DNA of 64,000 bases from Circinella umbellata (lineage: Eukaryota > Mucoromycota > Mucoromycetes > Mucorales > Lichtheimiaceae): NCBI GenBank assembly GCA_025093555.1, contig JAIWNF010000001.1, positions 1,612,001 to 1,676,000 of the forward strand, written 5' to 3'. This document shows positions 1-12,890 of the stretch, piece by piece. Position numbers and translations under genes: made by a program. Below the pieces are notes generated by a model that was not told the DNA's origin, ran no database searches, and saw only the letters and a list, made by a program, of their open reading frames with translations. Numbering within the stretch: position 1 is the first letter of the stretch; the number at the start of each line of letters is the position of its first letter.

Positions 1-3000
1 TCGTTCATCATCTTCATTATTGAGTGTCCATATAGTAGCATTTAATCGATCCATAGTCATTTTTTGCCATTGAAGAGCGCGTGTCTTGACACCTGGAAGA
101 TGGTTCATTGCTTTACGTGGAGCTATACCCATACCAACAGGTGGTGGTGCAGGTACGTTGCCAGGTGGAGGAGGTGGAGGAGGTGCCGGTGCATTGGACG
201 AAGTTGATTTTGATGAAGAATCAGTTGATGAAGTTGAATCACGTGGTGATGATTCATTGATGATTTTGTTTACTGTGCTTCCTGGTACTGGTAGTGGTGG
301 TGGTGGCGGTGGAGGAGGAGGTGGTGGTGGAATTGGTATATCGGATGGTCCTGATAAACCTATGTTTTGTTTAGCGGTAACGGTACCAGCAACTGATGAA
401 GGAAGTGGCGGTGGTGGAGGAGGAGGTGGTGGTGGTGGAGGCGGCGCAAGAGGAGCACCTGTAGATGGTGTGGATGAGGGACTTTCATTACATGATATTG
501 ATAATGGAGATGTGGGTGCTGGAGGAACGATAGTTTTACTACTAGATTTTGTTGGTAATGGCGATGGAGAATTGATGGTGTTACTACTAGATTTTGTTGG
601 TAATGGCGATGGAGAAATGATGGTGTTACTGCTAGATTTTGTTGGCAATGGCGAAGGAGAAATGATGGTGTTACTACTAGATCTTGTTGGTAATGGCGAT
701 GAAGAATTGATGGTATTACTACTAGATCTTGTAGGTGATGGTAATGATGGCTGTTGATTTGATCGTGATAGATTGCTACTATCACTAGGATTTAATTGTT
801 CATATGTATGTTCGGTTGTTGAAGACGTCCGTCTATTAAATGAACCCAATCCATCAACTAGTGAAGCACTACTGCCAAACCGTTTTCTACTAATAATTGG
901 TTCACTGTCGCTATCATCTTCTTTATGGTTATTTCTAATCTTTTCAGGTGCAGAAGACCGTTTAGCTGACGCCAAGTCACCGATAACATGCAATGTATCT
1001 CTGCTGCGTCTTTGGTTATCACCTTTACTGCCAGTCTCATGCAATCTAGATTTTGATTGACGAGATTTAGCTACTGATCCAAATGGTGCTGCATCGTCGT
1101 CGTTGTCACTGGTATTATTACTGCTGCTGCTATTTGTATCTTCTGATACTTCGTTGATGAATAATAGATTATTGTTAGAGGATTCTTCACTGTCGTGGTT
1201 GGTATGAAATTGTCCAACATTCGTAGTAAAATTGGAAGATGATGATGAAAAATTATATTGATCATGAGACTTCGTTGCTACAGAACCCCTATATTGGTAA
1301 CTGTCTGATTTGTTGCGAGAATGATAAATACTATTATTGTTCTTTTCAGTCAAATCTTGCTGTGATAGAGTTGAAGATTTTGACGTCGCTGGTACTGGTG
1401 CGTCCAAAATAGGTGATGTGGAATATTGTTGCTGTTGCTGTGTTTTGGTATTACTTGATGTTTGATGAAGATGAGGAGATGATGGAGATAAAGGAGATAT
1501 ATTGTTTAAGAAATCGCTGCTTGCCGAAAACGATTCATTATCTAATTTCAATGATAATTGTGGTGGTCGGCGTTCTGTTGATACTCTTCTCGGTTGTGCA
1601 AATCGTGAGTATTGCGCCACATCAAATTCTTCATTATCGCTGCTACTACTATCACTGCCAAAACCAGTAACACTTTTTCTGTCATTTTCAACGGAGCTAG
1701 TAGAAGATCTAGTTGAAATGAATAAAGATTAAATTGATTTACAATAAACAATAATATATTATAAACGATGGTAGAAAATCGCGTTTACCTTCTTGAACCA
1801 CCAAAGTTTGCGAAGTTCGCTTTAAGTTCTTCTTGAAGTGTCATTGTAGGCGATACTATTTCATCAGTTGGTGAAGTAAGATTATTTACAGGACGAACAG
1901 GTGCAAAATTGCGACGTCTAGCAGCATTTCCACCTCGTACTGAAGAACCCATCAATGGCATAGCTCCTGGTACAACAAAATCAGCAAGCCCGCTGCTAGA
2001 ACCAAATTGCATTGCCAATTGATTTTTGAATTCTTCTGATAAATTGACGGCCATGGATTTGTATTTTTCCTCGTCATTGACAGTAGTATTCTGTATTTAT
2101 ATAAATAATAATGTATTAGTTATAACTCAATGAGCGCTTTGTATATATAATAAATAAAGAAATAAAATATACCTTCTGCTTCCCAGCACTGGTACTATTA
2201 CGATCATTGCCTTCATCCTCTTTACCCCCTTTTCCTTCCAAACTTTCATGAGCACGTATGCGACCAATGGATTTAGCAAAGCTTTCACGTGAAATAACAA
2301 GGTCTCCATCTCCATTTTCGTCATCATCCAAAACATCCTCTACTGCCTTATTGAACATATCGAGTTGTTTCTGCATAGATTCCAAATCACGTTCATAATC
2401 CCCTTGTAAATCACGTAACTTTTGTTGTAGTGTAGAAATGGTATGTCGAGACATACGTAAAAGATCTTCAAGAGATACAGTTTTTTCTCTTAGTTGACTG
2501 AGTTCCTTGGCTAAACAAAATTTTTAAAAAAAGGGGTTATAAATTTGTGTTTTCTATAACAATATGCATCATTGTCGGATTTAAAACTATAAAGGCAAAA
2601 AAAGAAAAAAAAAACCACATACTATCACTACCACCCGATTCTTCCAATTGTCGTTGTAATTCATCACGTTCCAAAGCCAATTCATCATACATTTCTTGAA
2701 GGTTACGAATTTCTTCCAAAGTTGCCTGTAATTGATCCTGATCTGCAAACTTATCGATCAAATGTTGTACAGAGGTACCATATGTTTGTGAAAAATCTTC
2801 TACCAATCCCTTATGATCCAGTACAACTTGAGTAATCAAGTTATCAATAACTTGAAAATAACGTGGTTTGAGTTCAACTTCGTCACGAATTAGCAATATA
2901 TGTTGTAAACAACTGAGGAAAAAATCATAACTACGAGTGCCTTCAACACTAGCAAGTACACATTCGAAAACATCCCGTGGATCATTCAGATCTCGTAATA

Positions 3001-5104
3001 CACGGTCATGATACATTTCCATTATATCATCTTGATCATTATCTTGTTGAAATCTGAATTCTCGTACTTGAATATCCACCTGTTCACTTCTTAAGTCTAG
3101 CATTTGATCCATAAGTCGTTCAAGTCCCGAAGCATTCATTTGATTCCGTAAATGTATCCGCATTTCAGGATCTTCAACCACGTTGATAATTGCATTAACT
3201 AGAAGCATATTGTATAGCTAAATAAATCCCCGCCACCACCATCAAGATTCGTCAGTAAGATATCAAAATATGTCATCCTCTATAATCCAATCTGTCAACG
3301 CCAATAATAATATAAAACAAAATGGATAAACATACTGCATATTCGGATAATTGACTGTCTGCTGTACTACCAGCCGAGTTTAATTGTTTATAATCATCAC
3401 TTGCACCAACCAAGCTTCCCATTTTACCACGTCCACTTAATGATAATCTTAATTCTCGGAACCATGCGTCAAATCTTCCATATCCTTTTCTTACATCCCT
3501 GAGCTGATCCATAGCTTTTAAAACAAGTTCTTGACCCACAGGTATTTTGTAATAACATAGAAAGACAAGTACTTCACAAACAAGTCGACGATTCACCATG
3601 GATGGTGATACGATAGAGTAAACAATCTCTTGTACACTTTGTGGACTTTTTAATGCCTCTCTCACACCAACCTATCATAAATCAAAAAATTAATTTTTAT
3701 TCTCTTGTTAATTTTTCTTTTTTTTTTTCAAAAGTTATCATTACCGTATTATTTAAAAGTGCCTTGAAACAACGTAATATCTCTCCTTCTGCTTGTAAAT
3801 CTGATTCTCGTCTAGATTATATATACAGATACACACACATATATACATACAAGTTATATAATTGATTCCCTATTCAAAATTCTACATCATCCTTTTAAGC
3901 ATTGAAAACTTACTTGTGTTTTGATTTATTAACTACCCCTAGTACTGCTGTAATTATTTGCATACCACGCATGTCAATGAACTGACGTACCCAACTATTA
4001 TAAAAATTATACACACACCCCCGTTTCACATGATCAGCAAACAAAAAATCATAATAATCGATCATCCTTAATTTCCAAAGAAAGGAAAAAATATATATAT
4101 ATTACCTTAATGGCATAGTTCTTAAGCTTACACCTAAATGCGCCAAAGTTTTCCCTTGTATACCTTTCATATCCGATTCTGACAACTTTTTCACATAAAA
4201 CTCGGGACCTTTTTTCTCTGAAGCATCTTTATCTATAATAGCCCCTCCTCTTCTATTTACTGATTGTGCAGATGCTTTCATTGCCCCTGTTTCTGCTTGA
4301 ATATCTTGAGATACCATTAAGCGTTTCTTTTCAATTGAAAATCCCAACATGACAGCTCTTGCATTTGGATCATTGATACCACGACGTGTCTACAATTATA
4401 TTCATATAAACAGATTTTGTAAGCATGATTATTATCTTTTTTTTTTTTTTTGCATAAAAAAAAGCCAAAGCTAATTATATATCATCCCCCCTCCCCCTTT
4501 CATTTTTTTTTAGCTTTTTACCAGCATTTTCTCGAATCGTTTTTCAACTTCATTTTCGTTTAACATTTCCGGTCGCATAGCTAATAATTCATTAACAGAA
4601 TCGGAACTACTCATAAATGAATAAGAAGTAGTATTGGACATTTGTGAACTACGTAATGTCGATCCTTCCCATGAGCCTAATAAAATAAAAAATTATTGAT
4701 CACACGTTTTTTTTAATAAACTCCTTTCAAAAATAAAATAAAAAAGAAAACAAAAGCACAACAAAAGGTCAAGCACAGACATGAATATGTCCATGCCCCA
4801 CAAAACAAAAAACGAAAAAAAAGGAAACATCATCCAAGAAAATAAAATACTGACTATGGTTATAATCGTCTGTCATTGCATCTGAAATACTTGAAGAATA
4901 TATACTTGATAATGACGTTGGATGAGAAGGTGATGGTGAACGTCTACTATTTACATTGTTGTTGCCACTCGTATTACTACTATTGTTACTACTGTTACTA
5001 ATATTACTGCTTTGACTGGCACTTTGTGGTACACCCGGTCGAGGAGCAGCAATAACAGGATCACGTTTCCCTTTTGTTTTACTACTTCGACCGAACATAT
5101 CCAT
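1..5104 (-). CDS. Formin (GBD/FH3-FH1-FH2 type), 3' end cut by window edge
   Basis: Diaphanous/Bni1/SepA-type formin: a Rho-GTPase-controlled actin nucleator acting at growth tips and septa. ATG at 5104 (MDMFGRSS). Exons read by eye: 5104-4855, 4676-4522, 4389-4106, 3994-3914, 3811-3745, 3671-3336, 3217-2623, about 2511-2173, about 2093-1788, about 1710 to below 1. The order is a Ser/Asn-rich N-terminus, a GTPase-binding region (KTLAHLGVSLRTMPLR), FH3 (LYNMLLVNAIINVVEDPEM), a coiled coil (about 2700-2350), a long Ser/Asn-rich linker, then proline runs (FH1, about 130-480). The segment below about 105 reads KTRALQWQKM then TIWTL, which is the start of FH2. Most of FH2 and any DAD lie beyond the edge. 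The final exon is very long and low-complexity, unlike the short upstream exons. Confident on family; the exact exon ends in the linker are less sure. Confidence 0.93.
528..750 (-). repeat. 45-bp tandem repeat inside the formin linker
   Basis: About five copies with a 45-bp period. The shared segment starts at 546, 591, 636, 681 and 726. In the formin frame each unit gives 15 residues of the type TKSSSNTINSPSPLP. The copies differ at a few bases and the frame is kept. The repeat lies just before the proline runs of FH1 and extends the disordered linker. Confidence 0.85.
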
Positions 5105-6190
5105 TCGTTCCTTCTCTCACTCTTTCTTTTTTTTTCCAATGGAAAGGGGGAATGAGAAAAATTAAAAGAAGCAGAAAAATAAAAATGAGAGAGAGAGAAA
5201 GAGATCCACTTTAAGTTTTTTTTTTCTTCCCCTTCCAAAAAAAAAAAAAAACTGGACATAATTATATGTAACACAAAGCTTTATAATGCTCTCTTGTGTA
5301 ATCGATAATTCCGTTCGCCTACTCCTTCCCCCCCCCTTTTTTTTTACTTCTACAATGGGCATATTCTACTTTATTTTTATTTATTGATGACATAAATATT
5401 ATCAACTTGCTTGCATAATATAATTATAATGTCCTCCACCCCCCTGGTTGTCTATGTTGACATTGAATCTATTTCCATAGTTACTGAGTTACCATGATAA
5501 CTATTTTTTATTTTTTAGTTTTAAACTATTATTGTAATTTCTTTAGTATGTACCAATGAACTATATATATATTTATCTATCCTAGTCGACGAAAAAATAC
5601 TATGATAAAGATAAGACTTACCGAATATTTTGTTATGATGTTTATATATTTTACTTAAATATTAGTAAAATGATATCTCGATGATAGAGACTTGATGTGG
5701 TATTACAAAACAAAATGTTGTTCGTTGATATTTATTGTTGTTATTATTTATTAACCACCAACCACATGAAAACAGATACAGTGAGAAAATATTATTTCAT
5801 ATTAAATATTAAAAAAAAAAGCTTGTTGATTGTAACATATTTAATATATTTCATGAGAGACTAACTTTGGTGTAAGTTTTCTTTAACATGCTAAACTTAA
5901 ACAGGACTATTCATGGCATTTAAATTAATATGTATGTAAATGGTGTCTTATGTGAGAAAAAGATATCTGTCTGAGTTTATTTATTGTAACAGTAGCACTG
6001 TGCTGCAAAAGCGATTTTATGTATATAAAAGGGAAAAGTCTAGACGGTCTCTTTTCCTGTCTAGTATTTTTTTTAAGACAACTGACAACCAAAATAAAAA
6101 GGACAAGTACTGATACTCATAATTTATCTAAAATTAATAATATTCTACTCTTTATTAATAAACTCTATTTATCGATTATTATTATTATTA
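5105..6190. other. Intergenic, upstream of formin
   Basis: No supported gene. It holds homopolymer and purine/pyrimidine tracts near the formin start (5105-5340) and a (TTA)n microsatellite at about 6175-6194 next to the GNAT stop codon. Otherwise A+T-rich sequence with scattered stop codons in all frames. Confidence 0.6.
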
Positions 6191-6869
6191 TTATAAAAGA
6201 GATTTTTTCATGACAACAAGTTCAATATGAGAATCAGGTACAGTTGTTGCATCTTTATAATGCCAACTGAAATCCACTTTTTCTGGTTCTTCAACGAATC
6301 CCAACTTTTTATACCAAGCAATAACTTCTGTACGACCAGCAAAGGTTGATAAAGTGGCTGTTTCAATGTTTCTTTTTGTCATTTGATTCAAAAGGTAACG
6401 GAACAATTGTCCTCCAACACCCTTAGACTGGTATGCTGGTGCAACAGCTAATAATGAACAATAAGCTTCGCCGTTTTCGTCAGGTTGTGAGAACATGATG
6501 GTACCAACAATGGTTTCGCCATCCAATGCAAAGTATAGGACATGGGTAGTACCATTGGTTTGCACTAGCTCTTGAATTTTTTTATTATTTGTTCTTTCTT
6601 CGTTAAAAATATGCTTGGGTGTTGTCCAACCATCTATAGAAAATTATATTTTCAAAACAAAATCGATTGTTGGTGTACAAAAAAAAAAGCGTATTCTACA
6701 ATAGTGGATCAAAAAGGATAAATAGGGTAGTTCTCTTGATTTATATGTATATATATATACCGTTGGATACGTTATAAGCGTCATTCACAACCTTGACAAT
6801 AGTGTCAAGTTGTTTAAGATCTTCAATAATAGCTTCACGAACGTTATATGTGTGGTATTCACAAACCAT
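6191..6869 (-). CDS. GNAT-family N-acetyltransferase, copy A
   Basis: Small acetyl-CoA-dependent acetyltransferase of the GNAT fold; substrate unknown. Two exons, 6869-6761 and 6633-6191, 183 residues. The ATG at 6869 gives MVCEYHTYNVREA. The acetyl-CoA loop is visible as LLAVAPAYQSKGVGGQLFRY, fitting the Q/RxxGxG/A motif, followed by the usual late motif EVIAWYKKLGFVEEPEK. The next gene (7658-8324) has the same exon split after about 36 residues and the same late motif, so the pair is a tandem duplication. No targeting signal is seen. Specificity cannot be read from the sequence. Confidence 0.88.
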
Positions 6870-7657
6870 GGTATAAATTATTATTAGTAGTAGTAGTAAA
6901 AGTTGTACAATGTAAAATTAAAAATGACGCTATTAATAATGCGCCACAAAACGTGGAGGAAAGGGAGAAAGTAAAAAAAAAAAAAAAAAGGAAAGAAAGT
7001 ATCTTTAAAGTACAGCAATCGCTATAAGACAAATCAAAACGGATGAGTCAAATTGTATCGTGTGGAATCACTGGGTTCTAAAGTTAAATCTGTACTTTTT
7101 CCTGCCATTATTCTGGATCCGGACGTACGTACGTAAAGAATTAACCGAGCTTTCAATCATACAGTTAAGATATTAGAGGTAAAAAGAATATAGGATAATA
7201 GAACTTCATTTAAAAAAGAATGATATACATAAATATAACGAAACGAAACAATGGCGGGTTAAAAAAAGGATAGATATCATGTATACCTATAACTAATTAT
7301 TTAGGGAAGAGATCTGTCCGTCTGAAGCTGTGAAATGAATTCTAAATTAAAAAGGAAACTCAAAGAGTGGTCATAACGTAATCAAGGAGTAACATCAGTT
7401 TTTATTCGGGGATTTTTTTTTTATTATGATAGTGACCATTGCAGAGGTAGATATTAGTCATACAACTGTAATACATTTGGAGTTGAAGTGAAGTATAATA
7501 AACTTTCATCTCATATATTCTTCGAAATCTTGAATATATGAAATAAAAAGAGAATACATAGGGATAAACGGTGTCTTGGTGATAACATATTGATCATGAA
7601 TATTATTTGAAAAGACATAGTCCTTTGCTTTTATAACTTTAATGCATTAGAAGAAAA
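6870..7657. other. Spacer between the two GNAT genes
   Basis: About 790 bp without a supportable gene. It should contain the promoter of copy A and the 3' region of copy B. A run of ACGT repeats lies near 7127-7136. A long poly-A tract is at about 6974-6990 on the plus strand. Confidence 0.6.
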
Positions 7658-8324
7658 TTATATACCCTTTTTCATTAATAAAGAGGATACACCTGCTATT
7701 GTGTTACCACGCCACTTGAATTCTTTTTTTCCAACTTCAATAAATCCCAATTTTTTATACCAAGCAACCAAATCGATTCGATTATCCAGTAGATCCAGTA
7801 CAACTGTTGTGGCACCCATTAGCTTGATACGGTTAAACATGTATTCCATTAATTGACCGCCAATGCCTTTGGATTGGTATTGTGGTGCAACCGATAATAA
7901 GGTAAATTCGGATTCACCTTTATCATTTGGATAGCTCGCCAAAAGTGTACCGATAACTGACTTTTCTTCATTAGTAGTATCAAATACATAGATTAAAATA
8001 TGTGTTTTTTTGTTGCAGACATTTTCCTTAATGAGACCATTTATTTCTTCTGCATTCGTTCGTGGGACATCAAAATCGAATGTATCTCTGGCTTTTGTCC
8101 AGCTATCTATAAATTATATATATTAATACAGTAATTTTGAAGGTTATCATAATATGATTATTATTTTATCGTATAATAAGCAGACGCCCTACATAAATAT
8201 CAATATTTATGTATGTAATATTACCACCCGTTTGGTAAGCTTCATTTACTGTCTTGACAACAGAATCTGTATATTGAAGACTTTCTATAGTCACTTCTCG
8301 GATATGGTAATTAAGCTGTACCAT
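7658..8324 (-). CDS. GNAT-family N-acetyltransferase, copy B
   Basis: Paralogue of the neighbouring GNAT gene. Two exons, 8324-8225 and 8106-7658, 182 residues, ATG at 8324 (MVQLNYHIREVTIES). The acetyl-CoA loop is VAPQYQSKGIGGQLMEY; the late motif is DLVAWYKKLGFIEVGKK. The N-terminal exon matches copy A in pattern (VKxVNxAY). The two proteins differ clearly in the middle, so the duplication is not recent. Substrate unknown. Confidence 0.87.
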
Positions 8325-9870
8325 GATTAATCGGGTTCGTATATTGCTTTCTTTTTTTTTCTTGGAAAAAAAAAAGAAAGAGAAGGAAAACGTTATCAAT
8401 ATTTATATATGTACGTACGTGTTTATTGTAATATAAACAATGTCACCAATGACTGAATTCGCATACAAAGTAAGCATTGTATTTCACCTATTTTTCCAAT
8501 TATGGGTGAACATGTAACACCTCTAAAAATAAGTTATGGTGGTACTCTTTTAGTAACAATAATGGTAGAAAAAAAACATAATTAAAAAAACATTGTTGTT
8601 AATAGACAATCTCGTGTTGTGGAAAAATTAATAAGGTATCAACTTTATTTTATTTATTTTTCTCTAAAAATAGTGTCATTATTGGTAACGATTAAAAAAC
8701 CCCAACAGACATCAATAAGTAGATGCCTTGTAAGGAAAAAATTGACAAATGAAGCAGGCACCAGGTATAATTTATACTTTAACTTTCGCGTGCGCCCAAC
8801 GTCCTTAACTCCAACTTGAGTGTTTTACGTATTTATTTCTGCCTTTCTTTTTTGTATATCATCTTTCTCACTCCTCCATTAATCCTTTCTTCGCTACTTT
8901 TTAACCTTTTCCCCTCCTATGACTGTGTGGTTTTCCATTAGTTGTTTTCATTCTCTCTCATTATATATAGCCTCTTTTTATATAACGTACTGCAAGAATC
9001 CGATCATATATCTCCCTCTCCGTCTTCCATTTAATATTAAATACATAAAAAAAGTTTAATCCACTTACATTTCTCCTTAAGCACTGTCACAGAAAAATCT
9101 TACGTCTGTATGCTTATGTTTGTTTATTATGTTTGTAGGGGGGGGAGTCGGTTGTGAGGTCTCTTCTTTTCTTTTGAACATGCTCATGAGACAACATGGG
9201 TGACATTCTTAATAAGTGTTATCTAGCTAATAGAAACACCCTGACAATACCTTTTCTACATATTAAATGACTATTATGATTATCATGCAGTAAATTTAAG
9301 GTTGAATATAAACAAGGTAATTTCTGGAAAAAAGTTAAATAAGGAGAGGAGTTATTCTTTTTTCTTTGGAACAAACAAGAAATCGTTCTTATAGCAGAAA
9401 ACATATAGATCTTATTGACATTACAAATTCGTAACTACAACTTCTTGTTCGGCGATTAAACAATTCAGAGTAAGGCATGTGAAAAAAAGCTAAAAAAGAA
9501 AAATTTAGTTTTCATATGTATCATATTCCGTTTTGAAAGTTTTTTTCTTCCAGTTAACTATAATGTTGTCAAGGGAAGAAGAAAAAAAGGAATAGTATGG
9601 AATATAATATTCTGTATAGGGTATAATGATATTTCAGGTACCAGGTACATATCATTTTATAGAAAACTTCTTTTAATTTAAGCATTCATGATTTGGTGGG
9701 TTTGAGGAGTGTGGGGGGGGGGCGTCATGAAATGTCAGGCAAAAACCGAAAAGTAATAACAGTGCCCAAAGTGGAATAGAGCTGGGTTCATATAATTTTA
9801 GTCTATTCTCTCTCTTTTTTTTTTCTCCACGACACAACACATATAATCTATATATATATTCATATTTATA
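8325..9870. other. Intergenic between GNAT copy B and MSP1
   Basis: About 1.5 kb without a supported gene. It contains poly-G runs (about 9138-9147 and 9713-9721) and a pyrimidine-rich stretch at about 9807-9830 just before the MSP1 start, which probably belongs to its promoter or leader. Confidence 0.6.
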
Positions 9871-11498
9871 ATGGGGATATTCTCTAATATTGTTGATCGC
9901 TCAGCTAACATGCGTCCAGAAACTAAGAAATATGCTACCGATGGTAAATATTACTCATTAAATTCTTTTTCTTTACTGTTCTTATATATATATACATAGT
10001 AATATTAAAAGCTTTGGTATATATTTACTCTTTATATAGTGGCCGTTTTTGCTTTATCGCAAGTAGCTTTTTATTTTGCATTCAAATGGATTGTTGGTTC
10101 TATGGACCCTAATAAAGCTAAACGACAAGAAGCTAAAAATAAAAGTTCAAAGGTTCTTGGAAAACTTGGTGTAAGTTAATTAAATGGTAAAAAGAGAGAG
10201 AGAGTGAGAAAAAGGATTCCAATTATAACTTTGTTTATTTTATTTTTTAAATCTGATTATAAATTTCAAAATATATATATTATTATAGGTTAAAGATTTA
10301 AAATTAAGTGAATATGAACAAATGATTGCTGCTGAAGTTGTTCATGCTGATGAGTTACATGTTACTTTTAAACGTAAAGTTCTTATATAGTGATCAAGTG
10401 CTTCGAAAAGAATATATCACTAACAAAATTAAATAAAATTAAATATAGAAATTGGTGGTCTTGATCACATAGTTCAAGATTTACGAGAAAGTGTTATTTA
10501 TCCACTTTGTTATCCAGAATTATTTACATCCGCTTCTGGATTATTAGGTGCACCCAAAGGTGTTTTACTTTATGGACCCCCTGGTTGTGGTAAAACTATG
10601 CTTGCTAAAGCATTAGCCAAGGAAAGTAATGCTACATTTATTAATTTACATGTGTCTACTTTAACTGATAAATATTATGGTGAATCCAATAAATTGGTTG
10701 CTGCATTATTTTCATTGGCTCGAAAGTTACAACCTGCTATTGTATTCATTGATGAAATCGATTCATTTTTGAGAGAACGTCGAAGTACGGATCATGAAAC
10801 CACTGGAATGATGAAAGCTGAATTTATGAGTCTTTGGGATGGTTTGACAACAGGTGAAGATAGTCGTATTGTTGTATTGGGTGCCACTAATCGTCCCAAT
10901 GATATTGATTCTGCTATTCTTCGAAGAATGCCAAAACGTTTTGCTGTACGACTTCCAAGTGAAGAACAACGAAGAAGTATTTTGGACTTGGTGAGTGAAA
11001 ATAATTACTATATAATAGGGAGTGGATAAATTGAAGGTGGATGGTGATTATATTAATTATTTTTTGATAAATAGCTTTTACGTGACATCAAACTAGCATC
11101 CGATTTTAATATGAATGAACTCGTAAAACGAACGGCAGATTGTTCTGGTAGTGATTTGAAAGAATTATGTCGTAATGCTGCCATGATACCTATTCGTGAA
11201 TATGTTCGATCTGTACAAAAGAAAGGTGACTTTGATGGTACGAGTGATAGTTTATTAGATATTGATACATCGGTAAGAAAAAGAAATAATAATTTCCATT
11301 TATATATGCAGTAAATAATAATTTCCATTTTTATATGTTATTCTAACTTCAAAATTATAAATATGTTATATATAGAATATAAATACTCGACCATTAACAG
11401 TTGAAGACTTTTATGCTTTTGATGAAACAAATGCAAAAACTTATGCTTATTCACAAGGAGAAAAATTAAATACTCCACAACAAGAAAATCTTGATTAA
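9871..11498 (+). CDS. MSP1: Msp1/ATAD1-type outer-mitochondrial-membrane AAA ATPase
   Basis: Membrane-anchored AAA+ extractase that removes mislocalised tail-anchored proteins from mitochondria and peroxisomes (family knowledge). Six exons: 9871-9943, 10040-10170, 10289-10373, 10449-10990, 11075-11272, 11376-11498; 383 residues; all joins keep frame. A single N-terminal membrane segment ([19 protein letters not shown]) precedes the linker and AAA core: [11 protein letters not shown], Walker A GPPGCGKT, pore loop KYYGES, Walker B IVFIDEID, then [10 protein letters not shown] and LRRMPKRF. The C-terminal tail is short. Length and order fit Msp1/ATAD1. The HAD gene follows 318 bp downstream on the same strand. 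Confidence 0.95.
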
Positions 11499-11785
11499 AA
11501 AAAAAACAACCTCCTTTTATTATTACTCTACGTACTTAAAATAGAAATGATTTCATATATATAAAAGCATATATGAATCTTACCTTTTTTATTCCTCTTG
11601 TCAAGACATATACTTATTTACTTCACTTTATAATAGTAATGTAAGAAACAAAAAAAAATAAAAAACATTCGATTTGTTACCCCTTTGGTCAAGTTTAGAG
11701 TGGTGTCATAAATATATCAGGTGCATTGTTGATAATTCCAAACAAAGATAAATAATGCTGCGTATTTATTTTTCTTCTTTTTGTT

Positions 11786-11810
11786 TCCTTTTCTTTTCTT
11801 TTCTTTTTAT
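11786..11810 (+). promoter_or_regulatory. Polypyrimidine tract before HAD gene start
   Basis: An almost pure C/T stretch ends 6 bases before the ATG at 11817. Similar tracts precede several other starts in this window. A role in transcription start choice or as a 5' leader is inference. Confidence 0.4.
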
Positions 11811-11816
11811 CTGATT

Positions 11817-12722
11817 ATGCCAGCTGTAGCTTTTGATTTTCTTGGTACGTATACTTATAGAACTACTATGAAAAGAATACATTAACCCATATGTTTATAT
11901 TACAGGTACATTGTTTTCTTTTGAACCAGTAATAGATCGACTTGATCAAGTATTATTTGGTACAAATGAACATGAGAAATGTAAAACACAATCTAAGGCT
12001 GAACGATTCTATTTTCAATGGATGGGATCAAGTTTGCGAGATTATTTTGGAGCGTCACAAGCAGGTCGTTATTGTCCTCTTTTAACTGTCTTATCTAGTA
12101 CTTTACCAAGAGAACTTATGATTGAAGGATATCCTGTACCAAGTAAAGAAGAAATGGATAAAGTCATGCAAGTATTTCGACAAGAAATTAAACCCTATGA
12201 TTCAGCATTAAAAGCACTTGAATTACTCAAAGATAATAAATGGGATATTTGGGTAGTAACAAATGGTGGTTATGCAAATACAGTATCATTATTATCCAAA
12301 AATAACATTTTGGATTATTTTCGTAAAGGAGATGATGAAATTAATGTCTTAAGTTGTGATGATTTGATGATATCAAAACCCCATCCTAAAGTTTATTCAG
12401 AACTTATGCGATTAAATGTTCACAGGACTCGAAGAATTGAGGTAAATGAAATCATACATAGATCAGTGATCAATCTTGAAACTAATAATAATTATTACTA
12501 TGTACGTATCATTAGAATTTTTATCTTATTGGATCACATGCTTGGGATCTTGCTGGTGCAAAAAATGTATCATTTCGTACGGTATTTTTGACAACTGAAG
12601 AAAAAATATATCCAACTGAAATGTATGATGGTGTTGGACCTGATTTACAAGGAGATTCAGTTTTGGAATGTGTTCAATTGATGATAGATTTTGAAAAGAA
12701 AAAGAAACATTTTCTTAATTGA
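11817..12722 (+). CDS. HAD-superfamily hydrolase, haloacid-dehalogenase-like
   Basis: Three exons, 11817-11844, 11906-12441 and 12516-12722; 256 residues; the first exon encodes only nine residues plus one base. HAD motifs are in order. Motif I is AFDFLGTLFSF with the nucleophile Asp at residue 7. The second Asp of DxDxT is replaced, as in type II 2-haloacid dehalogenases (FDAYGTLF). Motif II is WVVTNGG, motif III has Lys in MISKPHPKVY, and motif IV is WDLAGAKNVSF. An alpha-helical cap lies between motifs I and II. Probable soluble hydrolase acting on 2-haloacids or a small organic substrate; substrate uncertain. It converges on the ERI1-like gene with a 168-bp gap. Confidence 0.88.
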
Positions 12723-12890
12723 GTTAATAATAACTTAGAATTCATTCATTTTTTTTAGATTAAAATAATAAAAAACATTATCATTATACATATATTACAT
12801 ATCATCATAATAAAAGAAAAGAAAATGGGGGGGGGGAGATGACAGGAGTAGTATGAAAGAAATAAAGGAGAAAGGGGTATATAGAATATT

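Noticed and set aside
86..757. Plus-strand Gly-rich ORF of 223 codons (poly-Gly and VLLLDFVGNGDGE repeats)
   Set aside because: It is the antisense reading of the formin FH1 proline runs and 45-bp repeat; its first codon is not ATG and the minus frame continues without stops into FH2.
360..785. Minus-strand ORF rich in His/Leu/Gln (LVVTPSFLLRHCQQN repeats)
   Set aside because: Wrong frame of the same formin repeat; the SSNTINSPSPLPTK frame is continuous with the upstream exon and FH2.
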